Shown: positions 1 through 4,843 of the stretch, piece after piece
Position numbering within the stretch: the stretch's first letter is position 1
How the letters are laid out: each line of letters opens with the position of its first letter
NCBI GenBank assembly: GCA_003133815.1
Contig: PKZR01000378.1
Location: 1,119 to 6,915, forward strand
DNA length: 5,797 bases
Origin: Limisphaerales bacterium
GTDB lineage: Bacteria > Verrucomicrobiota > Verrucomicrobiia > Limisphaerales > UBA11358
Direction: 5' to 3'
Translations under genes and position numbers: made by a program
Notes under the pieces: model-generated
Told to the model about the DNA's origin: nothing
Database searches by the model: none
Seen by the model: only the letters and a program-made list of their open reading frames with translations

Positions 1-882
1 TGGAACCGCGAATCCGTTGACTTCGTCCAGCTCACCGTCAGCGAAAAACTCGGCGTCGGCGAGCGCGGCGGTTATTACGAGGAAGCCGGCGCGATCCGCG
101 ACATGGTGCAGAACCACATGCTGCAAGTGCTGTCGCTCATCGCGATGGAACCGCCCGTGTCGCTCGAAGCCGAAGCCGTCCGCGACGAAAAAGTGAAATT
201 GCTGAAATCCATCCGCCACCTCACGCCCGCCGATGTCGCGAAACAGGTCGTGCGCGGACAATACTTCGCTGGTTCGGTCAACGGCGAACCGCGACCCGGC
301 TACCGGCAGGAACCGAAAGTAAAATCCGATTCCAACGTCGAGACGTTCGTCGCGATGAAATTGCTGATTGATAATTGGCGCTGGTCGGGCGTGCCGTTTT
401 ATTTGCGCACCGGAAAAAATCTGCCGCAAAGCGCGAGCGAAGTGCGGATTCAATTCAGTCACACGCCGAATGTTTTGTTCGCCGCGCAATGCGGAAACAA
501 ACTGGACGCCAACGCGCTCACGTTGCGCCTGCAGCCGAACGAAGGGATTTCCCTGCACTTCAACGGCAAGGTTCCCGGCATCGGCACCAGCGTGCGGCCC
601 GTGCGGATGCATTTCAGTTACGATTCCGAGTTCGGCGCCTACACCCCCGAAGCCTACGAACGCCTGTTGCTCGACGCCATCGTCGGCGACGCGACGCTCT
701 TCATCCGCCGCGACGAAGTCGAGACCGCCTGGAAAATCGTGGATTCAATCCGCACCGGCTGGCAGAACAAGCCGCTGACCAACCGTGAATTTTACGCCGC
801 CGGCACGTGGGGCCCGATTGCCGCCGACGATCTGCTCGCGCAAAGCGGCCACGAATGGCACGAGCCGCAGGTGATAAAATAA
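1..882 (+). CDS. zwf: Glucose-6-phosphate 1-dehydrogenase, C-terminal part (5' end outside window)
   Basis: This cytosolic enzyme oxidises glucose-6-phosphate to 6-phosphogluconolactone with NADP+ and opens the oxidative pentose-phosphate pathway. The frame is open from base 1, giving 293 residues and a TAA stop; family members are about 490-510 aa, so roughly the first 200 residues (Rossmann domain and the catalytic His region) lie upstream. Visible family signatures are GERGGYYEEAGAIRDMVQNH near fragment residue 20, the NVETFVAMKL and VPFYLRTGKNL stretch around residues 110-137, and the typical late segments AYERLLLDAIVGDATLF, WKIVDSI and GTWGP. The C-terminal G6PD domain looks complete and undamaged. 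The next pathway enzyme, 6-phosphogluconolactonase, lies downstream in the same direction but is separated by a REP-RAYT module. The first REP hairpin begins 11 nt after the stop codon, so it is probably part of the zwf transcript. The identification is secure; the true start cannot be seen. Confidence 0.97.
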   Translation, partial: WNRESVDFVQLTVSEKLGVGERGGYYEEAGAIRDMVQNHMLQVLSLIAMEPPVSLEAEAVRDEKVKLLKSIRHLTPADVAKQVVRGQYFAGSVNGEPRPGYRQEPKVKSDSNVETFVAMKLLIDNWRWSGVPFYLRTGKNLPQSASEVRIQFSHTPNVLFAAQCGNKLDANALTLRLQPNEGISLHFNGKVPGIGTSVRPVRMHFSYDSEFGAYTPEAYERLLLDAIVGDATLFIRRDEVETAWKIVDSIRTGWQNKPLTNREFYAAGTWGPIAADDLLAQSGHEWHEPQVIK

Positions 883-892
883 AAATTTAATT

Positions 893-920
893 TGGGAGGG
901 ACGGCGTGTCGCCGTCCCAA
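893..920 (+). repeat. REP hairpin 1 (outer left), forward orientation
   Basis: This palindromic repeat lies 10 nt after the zwf stop. A GGGA lead-in is followed by perfect 9-nt arms, GGGACGGCG (898-906) and CGCCGTCCC (910-918), around the loop TGT. Bases 893-920 are an exact inverted match of 1508-1535, so the two outer REPs are identical. The lead-in, palindrome and proximity to a RAYT gene match the general architecture of REP sequences. It could also affect zwf mRNA stability; there is no T-run, so it is not an intrinsic terminator. Confidence 0.85.
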
Positions 921-940
921 TATAAAAAACGTGGAAAATT

Positions 941-969
941 TTTGGGACGCCGATACGGCGTCCCTCCCA
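941..969 (-). repeat. REP hairpin 2 (inner left), reverse orientation
   Basis: This second REP points the opposite way to REP 1, forming a BIME-like pair with it. The arms are GGGACGCCG (944-952) and CGGCGTCCC (956-964) around the loop ATA, and the lead-in TCCCA (965-969) is on the right, i.e. TGGGA on the minus strand. Compared with REP 1 one stem base pair is swapped (G-C for C-G on both arms), a compensatory change that keeps the hairpin paired. It ends 11 nt before the preferred RAYT start codon. Confidence 0.8.
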
Positions 970-980
970 TAATTGATTTT

Positions 981-1457
981 ATGCCGCCAGATTACGCGCC
1001 GTTTGAGGAACCCGGACGAAAACACCCGGCGCGCGGCGTTTTGATTTCATCTGACCAGCCGACGATTGTTTTTCTCACTGTTTGCACCCAAGACCGCCAA
1101 CCTTGGCTCGCAAAACAAAATGTCCATGACGCGCTCAAAAAAATCTGGCTCTCAACTGACACCTGGATCGTGGGCGATTATTTGTTGATGCCCGACCACA
1201 TCCATTTATTTTGCGCTCATCGAGATTTGAACGTCACCTTGCAACGCTGGGTTTCATATTGGAAACGCGAATTTAGCTGCCTCCATTTGCCTGAAGCCGG
1301 AGAATGGCTGCGGAATTTCTGGGATACGCGTTTGCGTCGAAGTGAAAATTACACGCAGAAATGGAATTACGTCCGCGAAAATCCCGTGCGCGCAGGATTG
1401 GTGAAACAGCCTGACGATTGGCCGTTTCAAGGACGGATGAATATTTTACCGTGGTAA
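981..1457 (+). CDS. REP-associated tyrosine transposase (RAYT, Y1/HUH family)
   Basis: This single-strand DNA endonuclease-like protein belongs to the IS200/IS605-related Y1 transposase superfamily (Transposase_17); known relatives such as E. coli TnpA_REP bind and cut REP hairpins. The product is 158 aa from the ATG at 981. It shows the HUH-type metal/DNA motif MPDHIHLF (His73, His75), a typical WVSYWKREF helix, FWDTRLRR (113-120), and the C-terminal signature NYVRENPVRAGLV followed by DDWPF. Tyr130 in NYVRENP is the likely nucleophile by position relative to E. coli TnpA_REP; Tyr124 is the alternative. The frame stays open upstream to a GTG at 906, but that codon lies inside REP hairpin 1 and would make the REPs coding, so 981 is preferred. 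No Shine-Dalgarno sequence is evident. The gene is intact, of full family length, and flanked on both sides by REP pairs, its probable substrates. Whether it is active is inferred, not shown. Confidence 0.92.
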   Translation: MPPDYAPFEEPGRKHPARGVLISSDQPTIVFLTVCTQDRQPWLAKQNVHDALKKIWLSTDTWIVGDYLLMPDHIHLFCAHRDLNVTLQRWVSYWKREFSCLHLPEAGEWLRNFWDTRLRRSENYTQKWNYVRENPVRAGLVKQPDDWPFQGRMNILPW

Positions 1458-1463
1458 AATTTC

Positions 1464-1490
1464 CGGGACGGACGCCATGTCGGCGTCCCC
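1464..1490 (+). repeat. REP hairpin 3 (inner right), forward orientation, degenerate
   Basis: This REP-like palindrome starts 7 nt after the RAYT stop. The lead-in is CGGGAC, and the arms GGACGCC (1470-1476) and GGCGTCC (1482-1488) enclose ATGTC. It resembles REP 2 in stem sequence (GACGCC/GGCGTC), but the innermost pair has become an A-C mismatch and one G of the lead-in is C, so it is the most diverged of the four copies. Confidence 0.7.
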
Positions 1491-1507
1491 TTATTTTGTA
1501 TTTTGAT

Positions 1508-1535
1508 TTGGGACGGCGACACGCCGTCCCTCCCA
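1508..1535 (-). repeat. REP hairpin 4 (outer right), reverse orientation
   Basis: This is an exact inverted copy of REP 1 over 28 bases. The arms GGGACGGCG (1510-1518) and CGCCGTCCC (1522-1530) enclose ACA, followed by TCCCA (1531-1535). The right arm ends 15 nt before the pgl start codon, so the hairpin would lie at the edge of the ribosome-binding region of pgl. With REP 1 it marks the outer borders of the module. Confidence 0.85.
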
Positions 1536-1545
1536 GATTTAATTT

Positions 1546-2268
1546 ATGCAAAACTTTGAACTCATTTCCTTCGCCAGCGCCGACAAACTGGCCCAAGACG
1601 TTGCCAGCGCGTGGCTGGACGAAATCGCGGCGGCCAATCACGCGGCCAGACCGCATTGTGTCGCGCTTTCCGGCGGACGCATCGCGCTGAAATTTTTCAC
1701 GTCCGTCGTCGCGCAGACCAAGGCGCGCGAAATCTCGCTTGGCCTCGTCCATTTTTTCTGGGCGGACGAACGCTGCGTTCCGCCGGACGACGCGGAAAGC
1801 AATTTTCGCGCGGCGCACGAACTCCTGTTCGCGCCGCTGCGCATCAACGACGCGCAAATCCATCGCATCCACGGCGAAGACTCGCCGCAAATCGCCGCGC
1901 ATAAAGCGACGATGGACATTTCGCACGTCGCGCCGAAAAATTCCGCCGGCCAGCCGGTTCTGGATTTGATTTTTCTCGGCATGGGCGAAGACGGCCATGT
2001 CGCGTCTTTGTTTCCGGGCAAAATGGAAGGGAAAATGCCTGCCGATATTTTCTGTGCCGTGAACAATTCACCCAAACCGCCGCCGGATCGTGTCACGTTG
2101 AGCTACGCCGCCATCGCCACCGCGAAAAATGTCTGGGTGCTGGCTTCCGGCGCAGGCAAAGAATCGGCGTTGCGCGAATCACTTTCGCCGTCGAAAAAAA
2201 CTCCGCTGGCAAAAGTCATCCAATCGCGGGCGCAGACGAAGATTTTCACCGATTTTCCGCTGGCATGA
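1546..2268 (+). CDS. pgl: 6-phosphogluconolactonase (PGL/DevB family)
   Basis: This cytosolic enzyme hydrolyses 6-phosphoglucono-delta-lactone, the product of the upstream zwf enzyme, to 6-phosphogluconate. The 240-aa length is normal for the DevB/SOL family. Signatures are VALSGGR (residues 39-45) at the phosphate-binding loop, FFWADERCVPPDDAESNFR (70-88), and LIFLGMGEDGHVASLFPG (141-158) carrying the expected catalytic His151, followed by PPDRVTLSY (179-187). In many homologues the first loop reads SGGSTP; here it is SGGRIAL, a visible departure. The ATG at 1546 gives the expected N-terminus; no Shine-Dalgarno is seen, and a REP hairpin ends 15 nt upstream. The gene is probably cotranscribed with zwf through the RAYT module unless a promoter lies inside it. 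Identification is secure. Confidence 0.95.
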   Translation: MQNFELISFASADKLAQDVASAWLDEIAAANHAARPHCVALSGGRIALKFFTSVVAQTKAREISLGLVHFFWADERCVPPDDAESNFRAAHELLFAPLRINDAQIHRIHGEDSPQIAAHKATMDISHVAPKNSAGQPVLDLIFLGMGEDGHVASLFPGKMEGKMPADIFCAVNNSPKPPPDRVTLSYAAIATAKNVWVLASGAGKESALRESLSPSKKTPLAKVIQSRAQTKIFTDFPLA

Positions 2269-2345
2269 ATTTGTAACCAAACGGTTAATTGCGGATTTTC
2301 TCACGATTTCCCAATAAAACAGGATTTTCGTATGGGGTGAACACC

Positions 2346-2354
2346 TGATATGAT
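2346..2354 (+). promoter_or_regulatory. Possible extended -10 promoter element
   Basis: TGATATGAT matches an extended -10 (TG-n-TATGAT, close to TATAAT). The -35 region 16-18 nt upstream is poor (TTTTCG/TTTCGT). Initiation would be near 2361, which would place the structured RNA segment and the terminator at 2546-2582 in a transcript of about 220 nt, with readthrough into accA. The surrounding sequence is AT-rich, so chance matches are likely. Confidence 0.3.
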
Positions 2355-2392
2355 TTTGAAAACTTTTTGATAAATTTTTTGAACAAAGTGAA

Positions 2393-2582
2393 ATGAGGCT
2401 GGTCTCATGTTACGAACGAAATGAATTTCGCTGTTCGTTTAGGGTTGGCAGAGAGGTTTTGCTCGTGGCGCGGCTCGGACAGCGACCCCAAGTTGGCCCG
2501 CCACCCTTCTGAGCGCCTTGGTGAAGGCGTATAAACCTCGTCACCAAGCAAGGCCGGACGCAAGTCCGGCCTTTCGCTTTTT
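2393..2582 (+). ncRNA. Candidate structured RNA or leader upstream of accA, family not recognised
   Basis: The 377-nt gap between pgl and accA has no protein gene but is densely foldable. In order there is a small hairpin ATGAG/CTCAT (2393-2397 with 2404-2408), then a bulged hairpin ACGAA-CGAAAT/ATTTCG-TTCGT (2412-2438). A closed domain follows, with GAGGTTT (2453-2459) pairing AAACCTC (2533-2539), optionally extended by TTGG (2445-2448) with CCAA (2544-2547). Inside it lie GCTC/GAGC (2461-2464 with 2511-2514), GTGGCG/CGCCAC (2465-2470 with 2499-2504) and the hairpin CGCCTT-GGTG-AAGGCG (2514-2529). An alternative 8-bp pairing, CTTGGTGA (2517-2524) with TCACCAAG (2541-2548), is incompatible with that last hairpin. 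An intrinsic terminator ends the segment. The overall size is in the range of 6S RNA, but I do not recognise its sequence hallmarks, nor those of SRP RNA, tmRNA, RNase P or a common riboswitch. The 5' end is a guess. Confidence 0.5.
2546..2582 (+). terminator. Intrinsic terminator before accA
   Basis: A 10-bp GC-rich stem, AAGGCCGGAC (2550-2559) with GTCCGGCCTT (2564-2573), is closed by a GCAA tetraloop of the stable GNRA type. Below a two-base bulge the stem can extend by AAGC/GCTT (2546-2549 with 2576-2579), and a run of five T residues is at 2578-2582. It ends 63 nt before the accA start, so it terminates either an independent small RNA or an attenuated leader of accA-manA. Confidence 0.85.
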
Positions 2583-2645
2583 AACAGAATGACCGGCCGA
2601 AATCCGCATTGATTCAGGACGAAAAACGGTTAGAATTCCGAACGC

Positions 2646-3653
2646 ATGAAACATCAGCTTGATTTCGAGAAGCCCATCATCGAACTGCAAACCAAGCTGG
2701 ACGAACTCCGCCAGCACCCGGAAAAACATTCGCTCGGCATCAGCTTCGACGAAGAAATCCAGCTCATCGAAAAAAAACTGGAAGAAACCCGCCGCCAGAT
2801 TTTCCTGAACCTCACCGCCTGGCAACGTGTGCAGCTCGCGCGGCATCCGCGCCGGCCTTATACGCTGGATTATATCGGCAGCGCGTTCACGGATTTTCAG
2901 GAACTCCATGGCGACCGGCTTTTCGCCGAGGATCGCGCGATGGTCGGTGGATTTGCAAAACTGGGCGAACAACGCGTCGTCGTCATCGGCACGCAAAAAG
3001 GCCGCGATACGAAGGAAAATATTTTGCGCAATTTCGGTTCCGCGCATCCCGAAGGTTATCGCAAGGCGCTTCGCCTGATGCGGCTCGCGAATAAATTTTC
3101 TTTGCCCGTCATCACGCTCATTGACACAGCGGGCGCGTATCCGGGCGTCGCCGCCGAGGAACGCCACATCGCCGAGGCCATCGCCGTTAATCTGCGCGAA
3201 ATGACGTTGCTCGAAGTTCCCATCATCGCGGCGGTCATCGGCGAAGGCGGTTCCGGCGGCGCGCTGGGCATCGGCGTCGCGGACCGCGTTTTGATCTTGG
3301 AGAACGCGTATTATTCCGTCATCAGCCCCGAAGGTTGCGCGGCAATTTTGTGGAAAGACCGCGCCAACGCCGCCAAAGCCGCCGCCGCGCTCAAGATCAC
3401 CGCGAACGATCTGCTCGAATTCAAGCTCGTGGACGAAATCGTGCCCGAACCGCTCGGCGGCGCGCACACGGACACGGCGTTGACGGCGGCGAACCTGAAA
3501 ACGCACCTGCTCAAACATCTCGAGGAAATTCTCGCGCTGCCCATCGCCGAGCGGCTGAAATTGCGTTACGAAAAATTCCGCTCGCACGGACATTTCACCG
3601 AGAAAATCGAATCCGCCGAAAACGACGCGATTCCGCAGGCGTCCGCCGCGTAA
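2646..3653 (+). CDS. accA: Acetyl-CoA carboxylase carboxyltransferase subunit alpha
   Basis: This is the alpha subunit of the carboxyltransferase half of bacterial acetyl-CoA carboxylase, which with AccD moves the carboxyl group from carboxybiotin on AccB to acetyl-CoA, making malonyl-CoA for fatty acid synthesis. The 335-aa product is close to the usual length (about 320). It has the family N-terminal helical segment beginning LDFEKPIIELQTKLDEL (residues 5-21), LARHPRRPYTLDYI (64-77), FQELHGDR (84-91), GRDTKENILRNFG (119-131), LIDTAGAYPG (158-167), the oxyanion-hole region GEGGSGGALGIG (199-210), and SVISPEGCAAILWKD (224-238). All core motifs are present. The ATG at 2646 fits the family N-terminus; no clear Shine-Dalgarno precedes it. 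manA follows after 9 nt, indicating cotranscription, and the structured region with terminator immediately upstream may regulate it. accD is not in the window, as is common. Confidence 0.97.
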   Translation: MKHQLDFEKPIIELQTKLDELRQHPEKHSLGISFDEEIQLIEKKLEETRRQIFLNLTAWQRVQLARHPRRPYTLDYIGSAFTDFQELHGDRLFAEDRAMVGGFAKLGEQRVVVIGTQKGRDTKENILRNFGSAHPEGYRKALRLMRLANKFSLPVITLIDTAGAYPGVAAEERHIAEAIAVNLREMTLLEVPIIAAVIGEGGSGGALGIGVADRVLILENAYYSVISPEGCAAILWKDRANAAKAAAALKITANDLLEFKLVDEIVPEPLGGAHTDTALTAANLKTHLLKHLEEILALPIAERLKLRYEKFRSHGHFTEKIESAENDAIPQASAA

Positions 3654-3662
3654 AAAACTCCC

Positions 3663-4637
3663 GTGCTTTATCCGCTCACTTTCCATCCGATTTTCAAGGA
3701 ACGCATCTGGGGCGGACGCGAACTCGAAAAACTTTACGGCAAAAAACTTCCGGCCGGCAAAGTCATCGGCGAATCGTGGGAAATTTCCGACCGGCCCGGC
3801 GACGAAAGCATTGTCGCCAACGGCCCGCTCGCCGGAAAAAATTTGCGCTGGCTCATGGAAAATCACGCGCGCGAATTGCTCGGCGACGCAAAACCGGCGA
3901 GCGGAAATTGTTTTCCGCTTCTGATTAAAATTCTCGACGCGCGGGAAAAACTTTCGCTGCAAGTCCATCCGCCCGCGAGCAAGGCCGTCGAACTCAAAGG
4001 CGAACCGAAAACCGAAATGTGGTTCATCGCCGACGCCGCACCTGGCGCGGAACTGTTTGTCGGTTTGAAACGCGGCGTGACGCGCGCGGAGTTTGAGAAA
4101 AAGATTTCCGACGGCAGCGTCGCTGACTGTTTTCATCGCGTGCCCGTGCGCGCGGGCGACACGATGTTTCTGCCGAGCGGCCGCGTCCACGCCATCGGCG
4201 ACGGCCTGGTGATTTTTGAAATCCAGCAAAACTCGGACACGACGTATCGCGTTTTTGACTGGAACCGCGTCGGCTTGGACGGCAAGCCGCGCGAACTGCA
4301 CATTGCTCAATCGCTGGCTAGCATTGATTTCAAAGATTTCGAGCCGGAACTGGTTTCCGAAAAACTTTCCGGCGACGAGAAAATCAAATCGCGTTCGCTC
4401 GTCCACGACAAACTTTTCAATGTCGAAAATTTGGAAATAAAAACGGGCGCAGTCGCAAAATTGAAGGACCGAAAACTCCAGATCGTCGCGGCGGTAAGCG
4501 GCCAGATCGAAATTAAAAACAATTCGGAAACCGTGAATTTATCCGCAGGACAATTCTGTCTGGTTCCGGCTATTTTGGAGCGGACGGAATTATTCGCGAA
4601 ATCGGATGCGTCCTTGCTGCGTGTCGAGGCGAATTGA
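3663..4637 (+). CDS. manA: Mannose-6-phosphate isomerase, class I (short bacterial type)
   Basis: This zinc-dependent cupin enzyme interconverts mannose-6-phosphate and fructose-6-phosphate, linking glycolysis to mannose-containing polysaccharides. The 324-aa length matches the short Bacillus ManA-like group. Signatures are LTFHPIFKERIWGGREL (residues 5-21), GESWEISDRP (36-45), FPLLIKILDA (84-93), LSLQVHP (97-103) with zinc ligands Gln100 and His102, KTEMWFI with Glu118, FLPSGRVHAIG (169-179) with His176, and YRVFDWNR (195-202). The C-terminal cupin-like part (about 245-324) is present. The start is GTG at 3663: the encoded LYPLTFHPIF is the conserved N-terminus and the first internal Met is residue 65, too late. 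The gene starts 9 nt after the accA stop, so it is very probably translated from the same mRNA. The exact sugar specificity within the family cannot be told from sequence alone. Confidence 0.93.
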   Translation: MLYPLTFHPIFKERIWGGRELEKLYGKKLPAGKVIGESWEISDRPGDESIVANGPLAGKNLRWLMENHARELLGDAKPASGNCFPLLIKILDAREKLSLQVHPPASKAVELKGEPKTEMWFIADAAPGAELFVGLKRGVTRAEFEKKISDGSVADCFHRVPVRAGDTMFLPSGRVHAIGDGLVIFEIQQNSDTTYRVFDWNRVGLDGKPRELHIAQSLASIDFKDFEPELVSEKLSGDEKIKSRSLVHDKLFNVENLEIKTGAVAKLKDRKLQIVAAVSGQIEIKNNSETVNLSAGQFCLVPAILERTELFAKSDASLLRVEAN

Positions 4638-4639
4638 TT

Positions 4640-4840
4640 TTACCACAAAGTTCCCGGTGACGGCTTGTGGTTTTGTCGTCGTTGCAAATCCCGGGACATT
4701 TTTTCCCGAATTTGCGCTTTTTGAGCCGGGCTCGCGGCTGCAAGTTCTTTGGCGTATTTCTGTTCTAATGAATCAAGTGTCGCTGTTTTCTTGCCACGAA
4801 AAAACCGCTGACTGCCATCTGCAATAAATCCATTTTTCAT
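4640..4840 (-). CDS. Small hypothetical protein, 66 aa, downstream of yqgE
   Basis: I do not recognise this protein family. The 66-aa product begins MKNGFIADGSQRFFRGKK and continues with a charged, probably helical segment (about residues 20-53) rich in Lys, Glu, Gln and Ala, ending in a Pro-containing tail (PSPGTLW). There is no signal peptide, membrane segment or cysteine pair. Support for it being real comes from position: its ATG lies 3 nt after the yqgE stop on the same strand, suggesting translational coupling, and its stop is 2 nt from the end of the convergent manA, so it fills the space between two genes almost exactly. Its composition (soluble, helical, balanced charges) is protein-like, unlike the Arg/Ser-rich shadow frames around it. 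The 3' end contains the manA terminator hairpin. Confidence 0.65.
   Translation of the reverse strand: MKNGFIADGSQRFFRGKKTATLDSLEQKYAKELAAASPAQKAQIREKMSRDLQRRQNHKPSPGTLW
4643..4674 (+). terminator. Probable intrinsic terminator of the accA-manA unit
   Basis: The hairpin starts 5 nt after the manA stop. CCACAA plus G (4643-4650, one bulged A) pairs with CTTGTGG (4664-4670), and an inner CCG-GTGA-CGG helix (4654-4663) carries a GNRA loop. TTTT follows at 4671-4674. On the minus strand the same hairpin lacks a following T-run, so it should act on plus-strand transcripts only. It lies inside the 3' end of the convergent small gene. Confidence 0.55.
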
Positions 4841-4843
4841 AAA

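Larger units (their letters stand above)
893..1535 (+). mobile_element. REP-RAYT module inserted between zwf and pgl
   Basis: About 640 bp contain an inverted REP pair, the RAYT gene, and a second inverted REP pair, with the outermost REPs identical in inverted orientation. The flanking genes zwf and pgl encode consecutive pathway steps and are often adjacent, so the block looks like an insertion into their spacer. No target-site duplication is obvious: AT-rich sequence borders both sides (AAATTTAATT on the left, GATTTAATTT on the right). This shared ATTTAATT-like border could be a remnant of the insertion site or simple AT richness. RAYTs are usually single-copy, vertically kept genes, so it may be resident rather than currently mobile. 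Confidence 0.65.

Noticed and set aside
893..920. REP 1 considered as an intrinsic terminator of zwf
   Set aside because: The stem is strong but it is followed by AATATAAAAAA rather than a T-run, and an identical copy sits right before the pgl start, so repeat identity is the better explanation.
893..964. Repeated palindromes considered as a CRISPR array
   Set aside because: There are only four short palindromic units in alternating orientation, with no regular spacers and no cas genes. The RAYT between them explains them as REPs.
906..980. Upstream GTG start that would lengthen the RAYT by 25 residues
   Set aside because: The codon lies within REP hairpin 1, and the extension would translate both REPs. 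The ATG at 981 gives a protein of normal family length.
1273..2096. Long minus-strand frames opposite the RAYT 3' end and pgl
   Set aside because: They cross the REP hairpins and are antisense to pgl; the products are Arg- and Ala-rich without motifs, consistent with shadow frames.
2274..2287. TAACC-AAAC-GGTTA dyad just after pgl, considered as an operator or terminator
   Set aside because: The stem is only 5 bp with no T-run, and a match this short in an AT-rich spacer is weak evidence for either role.
2541..4406. A 621-codon open frame on the minus strand opposite accA and manA
   Set aside because: It is fully antisense to two clearly identified genes, starts and ends at no gene boundary, runs through the intrinsic terminator region, and its product is a Phe/Arg/Ala-rich sequence without recognisable motifs. 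High GC and biased codon use in accA-manA explain the missing stops.
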